Positions 8,641 to 18,018 are shown, counted from the stretch's first letter. The stretch: 64,000 bases of DNA from Streptomyces sp. NBC_00536 (GCF_036346295.1 NZ_CP107819.1:5332001-5396000); one strand, 5' to 3'. Notes: a model not told the origin generated them from the letters alone. Made by a program: numbers and translations.

Positions 8641-8875
8641 GGTGCTCCTTGGTGTCGTCGTGCGGGCTGAGTACGCCGTGCACAACTCCCTTGGGGGCGT
8701 CCCGAGTTGCGGAGCCGATGGGTAAAGGCTTGGCAACGCGTCGTTTTATCGGCTTCGGTGACAAGCGCACCGGACGCCCGGTGAGCTGGCCTTCTGCCCC
8801 CGCCGTGCACCGGCGCACGCCGCACCGCGCCGACCCCGGACGAGTGACGCCCCGTACGCGTGACCGGGCGCCGGT

Positions 8876-9865
8876 TTAACGGTTCAGCGGTGCGACGAAG
8901 ATCCGTACGTCGTCCGGTCCCGCGTTGCGACCGTCGCCGTCACCGGACTTGCCCGGCGCCTTGTCGATCCAGTGCCCCTTGTTCTTGCCCGCGACCCACG
9001 CCTTGCTGTCGTACGAGACCCGCTGGATCCCGAGATCGGCCGCGTGCGCCACCGCCCAGTTCGCCAGCTCCCAGCCGCGCCGCTGGTCGGGCGGACCCTG
9101 GCCGTTCTTCCCCGTCGCGACCGACAGGGTGACCTCCGAGTCGTCCGCGGGCGGCTGCTGCGCCGCGACCCGGGAAACGGGCGGCCCCGCCTTCGGCGCC
9201 AGCGCGGTCCCGAACACCTTCACCAGCTCCGCCTTGACCCGCGTCGCGTCCCCCGTCTCCCGCGGCAGCGGACCGGAGCAGGACAGGGTCCCCGGGGCGC
9301 TCCCCGTGAAGGCCGCCGCGAGCAGCGTGGCATCGGGCTCGTGCTTCGCGTACGCGTCCGGGAAGCCGCTGCGCTGCACCTTCTGCGCGGCCACCGTCAG
9401 CGGGAGGTCCGCGTAGTCGGGCACCTCGTCGAGGAGGTGGTCGTAGAAGATCCCGGCCGAGTACACCGGGTCCATGATCTGGGCCGGGGTGCCCCAGTCC
9501 TGCGAGGGCCGCTGCTGGAAGAGGCCCAGCGAATCCCGGTCCCCGTGGTCGAGGTTGCGCAGCGCGGACTCCTGCATGGCGGTGGCCAGCGCGATCGTCA
9601 CACCCCGCTCCGGCACCTTCTTGGCCGTGCCGACCGCCGCGATCGTGGCCGCGTACCGGGCCTGTTCGAGGTTCATCGAGTACGAACCGCCCGCGCCCGC
9701 GCCGCCGCCCGCGACCACGGTGCAGTGCGGGGCGCCGTCGCCGCCCGTCGATTCGTTCTGGACGAGGTAGTAACCGGCGAGCCCGAGCAGCACGAGCAGC
9801 GCCGCGGCCAGCCGGTACGGGCGGCGGCGGCGCGGACGGGGAGCCTTCTGGTGGGTCTCGGACAC
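8876..9865 (-). CDS. Membrane-anchored protein with lytic-transglycosylase-like motif
   Basis: About 329 aa. An Arg-rich start (PRPRRRRPYR) is followed by one TM helix, giving a type II topology with an extracytoplasmic domain. That domain contains ALATAMQESALRNLDHGDRD, recalling the E-S motif of lytic transglycosylase/resuscitation-type folds, then DSLGLFQQRPS. Such proteins are common in actinobacteria but often misnamed transporters. GTG 9865 is the likelier start; ATG 9901 would add a dozen atypical residues. It is divergent from dapE. Enzymatic activity is an inference. Confidence 0.6.
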   Translation of the reverse strand: MSETHQKAPRPRRRRPYRLAAALLVLLGLAGYYLVQNESTGGDGAPHCTVVAGGGAGAGGSYSMNLEQARYAATIAAVGTAKKVPERGVTIALATAMQESALRNLDHGDRDSLGLFQQRPSQDWGTPAQIMDPVYSAGIFYDHLLDEVPDYADLPLTVAAQKVQRSGFPDAYAKHEPDATLLAAAFTGSAPGTLSCSGPLPRETGDATRVKAELVKVFGTALAPKAGPPVSRVAAQQPPADDSEVTLSVATGKNGQGPPDQRRGWELANWAVAHAADLGIQRVSYDSKAWVAGKNKGHWIDKAPGKSGDGDGRNAGPDDVRIFVAPLNR

Positions 9866-9939
9866 GCCGCCCACCGTACTTGAGCCATTCGGTGCGTCCA
9901 TCGGCCGGACGGTCCCGGCATGTGCACGAGGTGGGGCAT

Positions 9940-9953
9940 TAGGGTCGTGGTCA
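9940..9953 (+). promoter_or_regulatory. Leaderless promoter of dapE
   Basis: TAGGGT at 9940-9945 is followed by exactly 7 nt and then the dapE ATG, which would put the transcription start at the start codon. No Shine-Dalgarno precedes the ATG. The -35 element is not recognisable. Confidence 0.45.
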
Positions 9954-11032
9954 TGTCCGAATCCGAGCTGGACCTCACCCTGGACGCTGCCGAGCTGACC
10001 GCCCGGCTCGTCGACATCCCTTCCGTGAGCGGCGACGAGAAGGTCCTCGCGGACCTCGTGGAGCTCGCGCTCCGGGGTCTCCCGCACCTCACCGTCGACC
10101 GCTTCGGCAACAACGTCGTGGCCCGTACGCACCTCGGCCGCGCGGAGCGCGTCGTCCTCGCCGGGCACCTCGACACCGTGCCGATCGCCGACAACGTGCC
10201 CTCCCGGCTGGACGGGAACGACGTCCTGTGGGGCTGCGGCACCACCGACATGAAGTCCGGAGTCGCGGTCCAGCTGCGGATCGCGGCGACCGTGCCCGAG
10301 CCGAACCGGGACCTCACCTTCGTCTTCTACGACCAGGAGGAGGTCGCCGCCCACCTCAACGGCCTGGGCAAGGTCGCCGAGGCCCACCCGGACTGGCTGG
10401 CCGGAGACTTCGCGGTCCTCCTGGAGCCCTCCAACGCGGAGGTCGAGGGCGGCTGCCAGGGCACCCTGCGGGTGATCCTGCGCACGTCCGGCGAACGCGC
10501 CCACTCCGCGCGCAGCTGGATGGGGTCCAACGCCATCCACACGGCCGGACCGGTCCTCGCGAAGCTGGCGGCGTACGAACCGCGCCGTCCCGTCATCGAC
10601 GGCCTGGAGTACCACGAGGGCCTCAACGCGGTACGGATCGAAGGCGGCGTCGCCAACAACGTGATCCCCGACGCCTGCGCGGTGACCGTCAACTTCCGCT
10701 ACGCCCCCGACCGCAGCGAGGCCGAGGCGCTCGCCCACGTCCGGGAGGTCTTCGCGGACTGCGACATCGCCGAGTTCGTCGTGGACGACAGCTCCGGCGG
10801 AGCGCTGCCCGGCCTGTCCCACCCGGCGGCGGCCGCGTTCATGGCGGCGGTCGGCGGCCGCGCCATGCCGAAGTTCGGCTGGACGGACGTCTCGCGCTTC
10901 AGCGCGCTGGGCGTACCGGCCGTCAACTACGGCCCGGGGGACGCCCTGCTGGCCCACAAGGTCGACGAACGGGTCGAGACGAAGGCGATCCTGCACTGCG
11001 AGGAACGACTCCGCGCCTGGCTGACCTCCTGA
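9953..11032 (+). CDS. dapE: Succinyl-diaminopimelate desuccinylase
   Basis: 359-aa M20 metallohydrolase that removes succinate from N-succinyl-LL-DAP in lysine and cell-wall synthesis. Metal and catalytic residues are visible: H72 and D74 (GHLDTVP), D99 (CGTTDMKSG), E129/E130 (YDQEEV) and a C-terminal His. The lid domain carries SGERAHSARSWMGSNAIH. The mRNA appears leaderless. A LOG-family gene follows after 65 nt, probably in the same transcript. Confidence 0.93.
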   Translation: MSESELDLTLDAAELTARLVDIPSVSGDEKVLADLVELALRGLPHLTVDRFGNNVVARTHLGRAERVVLAGHLDTVPIADNVPSRLDGNDVLWGCGTTDMKSGVAVQLRIAATVPEPNRDLTFVFYDQEEVAAHLNGLGKVAEAHPDWLAGDFAVLLEPSNAEVEGGCQGTLRVILRTSGERAHSARSWMGSNAIHTAGPVLAKLAAYEPRRPVIDGLEYHEGLNAVRIEGGVANNVIPDACAVTVNFRYAPDRSEAEALAHVREVFADCDIAEFVVDDSSGGALPGLSHPAAAAFMAAVGGRAMPKFGWTDVSRFSALGVPAVNYGPGDALLAHKVDERVETKAILHCEERLRAWLTS

Positions 11033-11097
11033 ATTCCGCTTCTCGTCACCTTTGTGCGCCTACCCTGATCCGAACGATCAGCAGGAGGGAGCACATC

Positions 11098-11853
11098 ATG
11101 GGCAACCCTGAGAGCGGCCGGAGGAAGCCGGCGGAGCAGCAGCTGGGCCCCGTACTGCGACGGCGCGACCAGGTCCAGGCGGGCAGTACGACCGACCAGC
11201 GGCTGCTGGACTCCGCCGGGCCCTCCGAGTGGGTGCACACCGACCCCTGGCGGGTCCTGCGCATCCAGTCGGAGTTCATCGAGGGCTTCGGCACGCTGGC
11301 GGAGCTGCCGCCCGCGATCAGCGTCTTCGGTTCGGCGCGCACCGCGCCGGACTCGCCGGACTACGAGGCGGGCGTGGCCATCGGCCGCGCCCTCGTCGAC
11401 GCGGGCTTCGCGGTCATCACCGGCGGCGGCCCGGGCGCGATGGAAGCCGCCAACAAGGGCGCCCGCGAAGGCAACGGGATCTCGGTCGGACTCGGCATCG
11501 AGCTGCCCTTCGAGCAGGGGCTCAACCAGCACGTCGACCTCGGACTGAACTTCCGGTATTTCTTCGTCCGCAAGACGATGTTCGTCAAGTACAGCCAGGG
11601 CTTCGTGGTCCTGCCGGGCGGTCTGGGCACGCTGGACGAGCTGTTCGAGGCGCTGACGCTGGTCCAGACGCAGAAGATCACCCGCTTCCCGATCGTGCTG
11701 TTCGGCACGGCGTACTGGAGCGGGCTGATCGACTGGCTGCGGAACACGGTGGTCGCGCAGGGCAAGGCCTCGGAGAAGGACCTGTACCTCTTCCACGTCA
11801 CGGACGACGTGGACGAGGCGATCGCCCTGGTGACGAAGGAAGTCGGCAAGTAG
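11098..11853 (+). CDS. LOG-family nucleotide phosphoribohydrolase (TIGR00730)
   Basis: 251-aa cytoplasmic Rossmann-fold enzyme. GGGPGAMEAAN at 109-119 and PGGLGT at 173-178 are the two signatures of the LOG/YgdH group, which release the base from nucleoside 5'-monophosphates (cytokinin-activating in plants). AGGAGGG eight nt upstream fixes ATG 11098. In mycobacteria a homologue also lies near dapE. The natural substrate in Streptomyces is uncertain. Confidence 0.9.
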   Translation: MGNPESGRRKPAEQQLGPVLRRRDQVQAGSTTDQRLLDSAGPSEWVHTDPWRVLRIQSEFIEGFGTLAELPPAISVFGSARTAPDSPDYEAGVAIGRALVDAGFAVITGGGPGAMEAANKGAREGNGISVGLGIELPFEQGLNQHVDLGLNFRYFFVRKTMFVKYSQGFVVLPGGLGTLDELFEALTLVQTQKITRFPIVLFGTAYWSGLIDWLRNTVVAQGKASEKDLYLFHVTDDVDEAIALVTKEVGK

Positions 11854-11887
11854 GGCCGGGCCGCCGGGGCCTGGCCGCACACGGCTT

Positions 11888-12748
11888 CTAGGCCAGGCCC
11901 CGGCGGGCGACGGCGGGCGGGCGGTGGCCCTGGATGGACGCCACCATCTCCAGCACCTGCCGGGTCTCGGCGACCTCGTGGACCCGGTAGACCTGTGCGC
12001 CCAGCCACGCCGAGACGGCCGTCGTGGCCAGGGTGCCCAGCAGCCGCTCCTTGACCGGCCGGTCCAGGGTCTCGCCCACGAAGTCCTTGTTGGACAGGGA
12101 CACCAGCACCGGCCAGCCGGTCTCCGTCATCTCCCCGAGGCGGCGCGTGGCCTCCAGCGAGTGCCGGGTGTTCTTGCCGAAGTCGTGGCCCGGGTCGATC
12201 ATGATCGACTCGCGCGGCACGCCCAGCGCGGCGGCCCGCTCCGCCAGCCCGACGGTCACCCGCAGGATGTCCGCCATCACGTCCTCGTACGCCGTCCGGT
12301 GCGGCCGGGTCCGCGGCTCCACGCCCCCCGCGTGCGTGCAGACCAGGCCCGCGCCGTAGCGCGCCGCGACCTCCGCCAGCTTGGGGTCCACCCCGCCCCA
12401 CGCGTCGTTCAGCAGGTCCGCCCCGGCCTCGCAGACGGCCTCGCCGACCTCGTGCCGCCAGGTGTCCACGCTGATCACGACGTCCGGGTGGCGGCGCCGC
12501 ACCTCGGCCACGAAGCCCACCGTGCGGCGGGCCTCCTCGGCCGCGTCCACGTGCTCGCCCGGGCCCGCCTTGACCCCGCCGATGTCGATGATCGCCGCGC
12601 CCTCGGCCACCGCCAGCTCCACGCGGTCGAGCGCGGGCTCGTCGCGGAAGGTGGCGCCCTGGTCGTAGAACGAGTCCGGGGTCCGGTTCACGATCGCCAT
12701 GATCACCGGCTCGTGCGTGTCGAACTCGCGCCTGCCCAGTCGCAGCAT
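11888..12748 (-). CDS. folP2: FolP2-like dihydropteroate synthase homologue
   Basis: 286-aa TIM-barrel protein of the DHPS family. It keeps a SVDTWR strand, the LNDAWGG region and an HDFGKN loop. The two loops that define active DHPS are altered: NRTPDSFYDQG replaces the usual NVTPDSFSDGG, and DIGGVKAGPG (55-64) replaces DIGGESTRPG. Mycobacterial FolP2, found in the same neighbourhood, is reported to lack DHPS activity, so a different role is likely here. It converges on the LOG gene and diverges from the DivIVA-like gene. Confidence 0.85.
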   Translation of the reverse strand: MLRLGRREFDTHEPVIMAIVNRTPDSFYDQGATFRDEPALDRVELAVAEGAAIIDIGGVKAGPGEHVDAAEEARRTVGFVAEVRRRHPDVVISVDTWRHEVGEAVCEAGADLLNDAWGGVDPKLAEVAARYGAGLVCTHAGGVEPRTRPHRTAYEDVMADILRVTVGLAERAAALGVPRESIMIDPGHDFGKNTRHSLEATRRLGEMTETGWPVLVSLSNKDFVGETLDRPVKERLLGTLATTAVSAWLGAQVYRVHEVAETRQVLEMVASIQGHRPPAVARRGLA

Positions 12749-12873
12749 CCCGTGTTTCCTCCTCCGGCGGCCCTCGCCGCCCCGCCAGCGACCTTAACCG
12801 CCGCGCGCGCATGGCCGCGGCCCGCGCATGGCACGATCGAGTCCGTGGCCGCAGTCTCTCAGGGGAGTTGATC

Positions 12874-13206
12874 GTGTTCTGGTTCTTGCTGATCGCGCTG
12901 GTCGTGGTCGTCGCCGGGGTCACCCTCGCGGTGATCGGCGGCGGCACCGAGGCGGTGCTGCCCGAGGTGGACCCCGAGGTCGTGGCCGACGGCCTGCCGG
13001 AGACCCGCCCCGTGGTCCGGGCGGACATCGACGAACTGCGGCTGCCGGTGGCTCCGCGGGGGTACCGGATGGCCGAGGTGGACGACGTACTGACCCGGCT
13101 CGGCGCGGAACTGGCCGAACGGGACGCGCGGATCGCGGAACTGGAGGCGGCCCGCAGCCGCCCGGCCGCCGCGGCCGGGCCCGACCTCACCAAGGGCGAC
13201 CGGTGA
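12874..13206 (+). CDS. Small membrane protein with DivIVA-like segment
   Basis: 110 aa. Residues 1-20 (FWFLLIALVVVVAGVTLAVI) are one TM helix; after a linker, RGYRMAEVDDVLTRLGAELAERD is the DivIVA/Wag31-type motif with a short coiled coil. It may tether a partner to curved membrane; no function is established. Start GTG 12874 has GGGGAG upstream. A 4-nt GTGA overlap couples it to the glycosylase gene. Confidence 0.8.
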   Translation: MFWFLLIALVVVVAGVTLAVIGGGTEAVLPEVDPEVVADGLPETRPVVRADIDELRLPVAPRGYRMAEVDDVLTRLGAELAERDARIAELEAARSRPAAAAGPDLTKGDR

Positions 13207-13790
13207 CCCCGGCGCCGGGGGCCGCCGTCGCGGGGCCGGACGGGGGGCTGCGGTGCCCGTGGGCGCTCGCGACCGAGGACTACATCGCCTACCACGACAC
13301 GGAGTGGGGGCGTCCGGTCCACGGGGACGACGCGCTGTACGAACGGCTCTGCCTGGAGGCCTTCCAGTCCGGGCTGTCCTGGCTGACGATCCTGCGGCGC
13401 CGGGAAGGATTCCGGAAGGCCTTCGCGGACTTCGAGATCGCCAAGGTCGCGGAGTTCGGCGAGGCGGACGCGGAGCGGCTGCTCGCCGACCCGGGGATCA
13501 TCCGGAACCGGGCGAAGATCGCGGCGACGCTGGCCAATGCGAGGGTGCTGGCCGGGTGGGAGGCGGGGGCGCTGGACGCGCTGATCTGGTCCCACGCGCC
13601 GAAGCGGCCGGCGGCGGCCCCGCGGAGCACGACCCAGGTCCCCGCGGTGACCCCCGAATCCACGGCCCTGGCGAAGTCCCTGAAGGCCTCCGGCATCCGC
13701 TTCGTGGGCCCGACGACGGCCTACGCCCTGATGCAAGCGTGCGGCCTCGTCAACGATCACCTGTCCACCTGCGTCTCCCGCCACCCGTAG
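13203..13790 (+). CDS. tag: DNA-3-methyladenine glycosylase I
   Basis: 195-aa base-excision repair enzyme that removes N3-methyladenine. The zinc-binding set of Tag enzymes is present: Cys18 (RCPWA), His31 (YHDTEWG), His186 and Cys190 (NDHLSTC). YHDTEWGRPVHGDDALYERL and FQSGLSWLTILRRRE are family hallmarks. Start GTG 13203 lies in the overlap with the DivIVA-like gene. The same pair is adjacent in M. tuberculosis. Confidence 0.93.
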   Translation: MTPAPGAAVAGPDGGLRCPWALATEDYIAYHDTEWGRPVHGDDALYERLCLEAFQSGLSWLTILRRREGFRKAFADFEIAKVAEFGEADAERLLADPGIIRNRAKIAATLANARVLAGWEAGALDALIWSHAPKRPAAAPRSTTQVPAVTPESTALAKSLKASGIRFVGPTTAYALMQACGLVNDHLSTCVSRHP

Positions 13791-13830
13791 CCGGGCCCGG
13801 TTCCCGAGTCCGCTGCGAGCCGCAGCCCTG

Positions 13831-14104
13831 CCCTCCGGGGGCGCCTCAATCGCCGGCGGGGCTGGATGGTCCGCCGGGCCGGTGACGCGAGTGCGGGCCG
13901 TGGCCCTGCCCTCCGGGGGCGCCTCAAACGCCGGCGGGGCTGGAATACGGCCCCCCGGGAGGGGCATCTTCAGCCTCGCCGGCGTTTGAGGCGCCCCCGG
14001 AGGGGAGAACCGCCGGAGGGCGGCGGACGGTCTGTGGCCGGGACGGCCGTGCCTCCGGGGGCGGCATCTTCAGCCTCGCCGGCGATTGAGGCGCCCCCGG
14101 AGGG
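13831..14104. repeat. Cluster of four palindromic interspersed repeats
   Basis: The 358-nt space 13791-14148 holds four copies of the family with core CTCAAACGCCGGCG or its CTCAATCGCC variant. Copies at 13831-13864 and 13909-13943 run in one direction; those at 13971-14004 and 14071-14104 run in the other. The second and third can pair into a long hairpin. No gene is apparent. The cluster separates convergent tag and enoyl-CoA hydratase genes and probably blocks read-through. Confidence 0.8.
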
Positions 14105-14148
14105 CGAGACCGCCGGAGGCTACGGGCCGCACGGGCAGGGGGCCGGGG

Positions 14149-14952
14149 TCAGCGGCCCTGGTAGTTCGGGGGCTGCTTCGCGAGGAAGGCGGCCACCGCG
14201 ATGCCGTGGTCGGCGGAGGCACCGGCGCGGGTCTGGAGGGCGTCCTCCTTCTCCAGGGACTCGGCCAGTCCGTGCGCGGCCCCGTACGCCAGGGACTCCT
14301 TCAGGGCGGCGTAGGCCACCGTGGGGCCCGAGGCCAGCGCACGGGCCACCGAAGCGGCCTCGGCGGCCAGCGACTCCGCCGGGACGAGACGGTTCGCGAT
14401 GCCCAGCTCGTACGCCTCCTGGGCCGGCACCGACCGGGGGAACAGCAGCAGGTCGGCGGCGCGCGACTGGCCGATCAGCCGGGGCAGGGTCCAGGACACC
14501 CCGGAGTCGGCGGTCAGCGCGACCCCGGCGAAGGAGGTGTTGAAGGAGGCGGTGTCGGCCACGACCCGGAAGTCCGCCGCCAGCGCGAAGCCGAAGCCCG
14601 CCCCGGCCGCGACGCCGTTCACCCCGGCCACCACGGGCTTCGCCATGGTGGTGAGCGCCCGCACGATCGGGTTGTAGTGCTCCGCGACGGTGCTCATCGT
14701 CAGCGTGGAGCCGTTCTCGCGGTCGGCCGCGAGGAACCCGACGTGTTCCTTGAGGTCCTGGCCCACGCAGAAGGCCCGGCCGCCCGCCGCCGTCAGCAGG
14801 ACGGCCCGTACCCCGGAGTCCTCCGCGGCGGCGAGGACGGCGTCCCGCAGCGCGACTTTCGCCTCGGTGTTCATGGCGTTCATCGCGTCGGGACGGTTGA
14901 TCGTGATCGTCGCGAGGCCGTCGGTCACTTCGTAGAGCACGCTGTCGGACAT
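14149..14952 (-). CDS. Enoyl-CoA hydratase/isomerase family protein
   Basis: 267-aa crotonase-fold enzyme. Oxyanion-hole segments are visible at GRAFCVGQDLKEH and at GVNGVAAGAGFGFALAADFRV. The closest style is PaaG/PaaB of phenylacetyl-CoA catabolism, but no paa genes are nearby, so the substrate is uncertain. ATG 14952 has AAGGGGGA upstream; the longer frame to 15033 is not supported. It probably forms a single-gene unit. Confidence 0.85.
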   Translation of the reverse strand: MSDSVLYEVTDGLATITINRPDAMNAMNTEAKVALRDAVLAAAEDSGVRAVLLTAAGGRAFCVGQDLKEHVGFLAADRENGSTLTMSTVAEHYNPIVRALTTMAKPVVAGVNGVAAGAGFGFALAADFRVVADTASFNTSFAGVALTADSGVSWTLPRLIGQSRAADLLLFPRSVPAQEAYELGIANRLVPAESLAAEAASVARALASGPTVAYAALKESLAYGAAHGLAESLEKEDALQTRAGASADHGIAVAAFLAKQPPNYQGR

Positions 14953-15138
14953 GTCGGGGGTCCCCCTTCGTCGCGGGCAGAAGTCCCCAGCATGGCGGAC
15001 CGCACGGGGCGCCGGGTATGTGATGTAAGTCAAAGAAACCGGGGGCCCCGCGGGCCGGGCGGGGGCGAAGTATCGCAGGCGGATCGCCGAAATGAGTGGT
15101 TATGGTCGAGCGCGTTGCACAAGCGTTCCCGGCTGATG

Positions 15139-15169
15139 TTGGTCATCGGGTCCTGACATGCGGGATAAT
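15139..15169 (+). promoter_or_regulatory. Candidate promoter for the DUF3117 gene
   Basis: TTGGTC (15139-15144), a 19-nt spacer and GATAAT (15164-15169) resemble a HrdB-type promoter ~90 nt before the ATG at 15260. The gap 14953-15259 contains nothing else recognisable apart from the hydratase promoter on the other strand. Confidence 0.4.
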
Positions 15170-15259
15170 GGCGGGAAGCAATGTGTTCGATGCCGGGTAT
15201 TAGGCGCCTGAATGGGGCCGTCGGCTGACGATGAGCTGGATTCAGGAAGGGGAACGAGC

Positions 15260-15427
15260 ATGGCGGCCATGAAGCCGCGGACGGGCGACGGCCCGCTCGA
15301 GGTCACCAAGGAGGGGCGGGGCATTGTCATGCGCGTTCCGCTTGAAGGCGGCGGTCGGCTTGTCGTCGAGCTGACCCCGGACGAGGCCGGCGCGCTCGGT
15401 GACGCCCTGAAGAAGGTCGTCGGCTGA
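15260..15427 (+). CDS. DUF3117 family small protein
   Basis: 55-aa protein, MAAMKPRTGDGPLEVTKEG then IVMRVPLEGGGRLVVEL and a C-terminal helix. It is almost invariant across actinobacteria (Rv1211 in M. tuberculosis, from memory) and has no assigned function; the size suggests a beta-sheet adaptor. AAGGGGAA precedes ATG 15260, and an upstream start at 15212 is rejected. A 17-bp hairpin follows the stop. Confidence 0.88.
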   Translation: MAAMKPRTGDGPLEVTKEGRGIVMRVPLEGGGRLVVELTPDEAGALGDALKKVVG

Positions 15428-15453
15428 CGCGTCCGCGTTACCTGAGTTATCCG

Positions 15454-15492
15454 CCGCTGCCCCGTCCGTGATCACCACGGGCGGGGCAGCGG
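15454..15492. terminator. Bidirectional terminator
   Basis: A 17-bp stem (CCGCTGCCCCGTCCGTG against CACGGGCGGGGCAGCGG, one G-U pair) with ATCAC loop sits between DUF3117 and the convergent O-methyltransferase. Confidence 0.85.
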
Positions 15493-15536
15493 TGTGTCCG
15501 GACCTCCCCGCGCGGGACCCGCACGCCCCGCTCGGC

Positions 15537-16199
15537 TCAGCGGCGCACGGCGCACAGCAGGCCGTCGCCCACCGGCAGCAGCGCGGACTCCAGGGCGGGG
15601 CTCTCGCGGACCGTGCGCAGCAGCTCGCGCACCCGCAGCACCTCCACCGGCTGGGCCGCGGAGTCGACCGTACGGCCGTCCGAGAAGACTCCCTCGAAGC
15701 ACACGAGTCCACCCGGACGCAGCAGGCGCAACGATTCAGCGAGGTAGTCGAGGGACTCGGACGGATCCCCGTCGCAGAAGACCAGGTCGTACCCGCCGTC
15801 GGCGAGCCGCGGCAGGACGTCCAGGGCGCGGCCCGGGATGAAGCGCGCCCGGTTGCCCGCGAAGCCCGCCGCGCGGAAGGCCTGACGGGCGAAGGCCTGC
15901 CGGTCGGGCTCGGGGTCCACGGTGGTCAGCACCCCGTCGGGGCGCAGTCCGTGGAGCAGGTGGATGCCGGAGACACCGGTGCCGGTGCCGATCTCCGCGA
16001 CCGCCTTGGCGTCCGCGGTGGCGGCCAGCAGGCGCAGCGCGGCCCCGGTGCCGGGGGAGACCGAGCGCAGGCCCGCTTCCCTCGCCCGGTCGCGGGCCCA
16101 CCGCAGAGCGTCGTCCTCGGCGACAAACGCGTCGGCGAACGCCCAGCTCGTCTGCCGGTTGCCGCTAATGACCCTCTCCTGTCCCCATAGTTGGCGCAA
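15537..16199 (-). CDS. SAM-dependent O-methyltransferase
   Basis: Up to 220 aa. Class I methyltransferase fold of the methyltransf_3/caffeoyl-CoA type: SAM loop [16 protein letters not shown], then [10 protein letters not shown] and the [13 protein letters not shown] strand. The only conventional start is TTG 16199, with no ribosome site. AGGAG followed after 6 nt by an in-frame ATT (Ile11) suggests an unusual start there. It is divergent from the sigma factor gene, as in M. tuberculosis (Rv1220c-sigE), which hints at a role in the envelope stress response. Confidence 0.85.
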   Translation of the reverse strand: MRQLWGQERVISGNRQTSWAFADAFVAEDDALRWARDRAREAGLRSVSPGTGAALRLLAATADAKAVAEIGTGTGVSGIHLLHGLRPDGVLTTVDPEPDRQAFARQAFRAAGFAGNRARFIPGRALDVLPRLADGGYDLVFCDGDPSESLDYLAESLRLLRPGGLVCFEGVFSDGRTVDSAAQPVEVLRVRELLRTVRESPALESALLPVGDGLLCAVRR

Positions 16200-16366
16200 C
16201 GGTGACTGTATCCGCTGACGTCGGGAACCCGCAGATGGGACCGGGCGTTGTGAGGGGAAGAGGCGGGATAGAGGGGACGGCGCCGGGCAGATCGGCGGTC
16301 AAGGACCTCGGACCCGTGCAAAGTTACTGCAAAAATGCTTATCCAGAGCTGACGGGAGGGGTGGCT

Positions 16367-17146
16367 ATGGTAGGGGCTCCACTGGACACCACCAGAGCCG
16401 ACAGGGGAGGTGCGGCTGCGCCTGTGGATCGTGGAGGCGTCCTTCGGCGTCTCTTCTGGTCGGCGGGTGAGCCGAAATCCGTGATCAACACTGCTGACCG
16501 TTTCCACACCGCTGCCACCGCAACCACCGCGACCTTTGCCGCCGATGCGGGCTCCCAGGCGTGGACCCCTCCCTCCTGGGAGGAGATCGTCAGCACGCAC
16601 AGTGCGCGGGTCTACCGGCTGGCGTACCGCCTGACGGGCAACCAGCACGACGCCGAGGACCTCACCCAGGAAGTCTTCGTCCGCGTCTTCCGTTCGCTGT
16701 CGACGTACACGCCCGGCACCTTCGAGGGCTGGCTGCACCGCATCACCACGAACCTCTTCCTGGACATGGTGCGCCGCAAGCAGCGGATCCGCTTCGACGC
16801 GCTCGCGGACGACGCCGCCGAGCGGCTGCCGAGCCGTGAGCCCAACCCGCAGCAGGTGCTCCACGACACGCACTTCGACGCGGACGTCCAGCAGGCGCTG
16901 GACACCCTCGCGCCGGAGTTCCGCGCCGCCGTGGTCCTGTGCGACATCGAAGGCCTGTCCTACGAGGAGATCGCCGCGACCCTCGGCGTGAAGCTCGGCA
17001 CCGTCCGCAGCCGGATCCACCGTGGCCGCTCGCACCTGCGCAAGGCGCTCAAGCACCGCTCCCCGGAGGCGCGGGCGGAGCAGCGCGCGCTGGCGGGTGT
17101 GGCCGTGGGCGCCCCGGTCGTGGGGGGAGAGGGCGGAACCGAGTGA
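16367..17146 (+). CDS. ECF RNA polymerase sigma factor, mycobacterial SigE-like
   Basis: 259-aa sigma factor. Region 2 runs from [19 protein letters not shown] through [15 protein letters not shown] to the [14 protein letters not shown] helix; region 4 is [20 protein letters not shown] with the [23 protein letters not shown]. The N-terminal ~60 residues are a non-conserved extension. GGAGGGG six nt before ATG 16367 sets the start; an upstream GTG at 16202 is rejected. Its anti-sigma factor, HtrA and TatB follow, the same order as sigE-rseA-htrA-tatB of mycobacteria. It probably governs surface stress. It is distinct from the protein called SigE in S. coelicolor. Confidence 0.9.
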   Translation: MVGAPLDTTRADRGGAAAPVDRGGVLRRLFWSAGEPKSVINTADRFHTAATATTATFAADAGSQAWTPPSWEEIVSTHSARVYRLAYRLTGNQHDAEDLTQEVFVRVFRSLSTYTPGTFEGWLHRITTNLFLDMVRRKQRIRFDALADDAAERLPSREPNPQQVLHDTHFDADVQQALDTLAPEFRAAVVLCDIEGLSYEEIAATLGVKLGTVRSRIHRGRSHLRKALKHRSPEARAEQRALAGVAVGAPVVGGEGGTE

Positions 17147-17865
17147 GCGGAGTCAGTCCGTCCGCAGCGGAACACCACCTGGGCGACCGGCTCGCCGCCC
17201 TCGTGGACGGGGAGCTGAGCCATGACGTGCGTGAGCGCGTCCTCGCCCATCTGGCGACCTGTGCCAAGTGCAAGGCCGAAGCCGACGCCCAGCGCCGGCT
17301 GAAGACCCTCTTCGTCGAGAGCGCGCCGCCACCGCTCTCCGCCGGGCTGCTCGCCCGGCTCCAGGGCCTGCCGGGAGGCGGACCCGACGGTCCCGCCGCG
17401 CCGCCCGGCCCGCCGGGCCCGGCCGCCCGCTCCGGTGCCACCGATCCCTTCGCCTCGTTCGGGTATGCCTTCCAGAACCCGCGCCCGCAGGAAGGCTTCC
17501 GCATACACGAGGTGGGCCGACACGAGGTGGGCCGACCCCGCCGCCGGTTCGCCTTCGTCGCCGCCGGTGCCGTCTCGCTCGCCGCGATCGCCCTCGGCGG
17601 CGCGCTGCCGCTGGACCAGGTCGAGCCCAACGCCCGTGGTGAGGGCGGTGCGAGCGTCACCCCGGCCGCCCAGCAGCCCGGTGCCACCGGCGGCGCCCTG
17701 TCCGTGGTCGACGCGGTCATCCGGGACCGGCCCCGGCCCCCCGCCGGGACCGCGACCCTCGGCCCCGAGCTGACGGCGGTGTTCAGCCCCTCGGCGTCCC
17801 GCCCGGCGCCGCTGCCGTCCGTGGCGCCGACCCTGTCACCGCGCCCGGTGTCCCTGACGCGCTGA
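17143..17865 (+). CDS. rseA: Zinc-associated transmembrane anti-sigma factor (RseA-like)
   Basis: 240 aa. His36-x3-Cys40-x2-Cys43 is the ZAS motif, the redox-sensitive zinc site that clamps ECF sigma factors. One TM helix lies at about 136-156 after a Pro/Gly linker, and the short C-terminal part is extracytoplasmic. A tandem EVGRHEVGR duplication precedes the TM. The start GTG overlaps the sigma stop by 4 nt, which keeps sigma and anti-sigma in balance. Confidence 0.9.
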   Translation: MSGVSPSAAEHHLGDRLAALVDGELSHDVRERVLAHLATCAKCKAEADAQRRLKTLFVESAPPPLSAGLLARLQGLPGGGPDGPAAPPGPPGPAARSGATDPFASFGYAFQNPRPQEGFRIHEVGRHEVGRPRRRFAFVAAGAVSLAAIALGGALPLDQVEPNARGEGGASVTPAAQQPGATGGALSVVDAVIRDRPRPPAGTATLGPELTAVFSPSASRPAPLPSVAPTLSPRPVSLTR

Positions 17866-18018
17866 CGCGCCGCCGTGCCGACGGGCGCGACGGGCGCGAC
17901 GGGCGGGGGCGCTCGGGGGTGACACCCCGGCCCGGCTCTGCCGCCCCGTGGGGCGACCTGGTTGAATCCTCGCCAGGTGCGCCCGGCGGGGCGCGCGCGA
18001 GGCACGCGGGGAGCGCCC

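Noticed and set aside
8024..8725. Plus-strand gene opposite the secreted protein
   Set aside because: No ribosome site or domain, whereas the minus strand has a ribosome site and a signal peptide.
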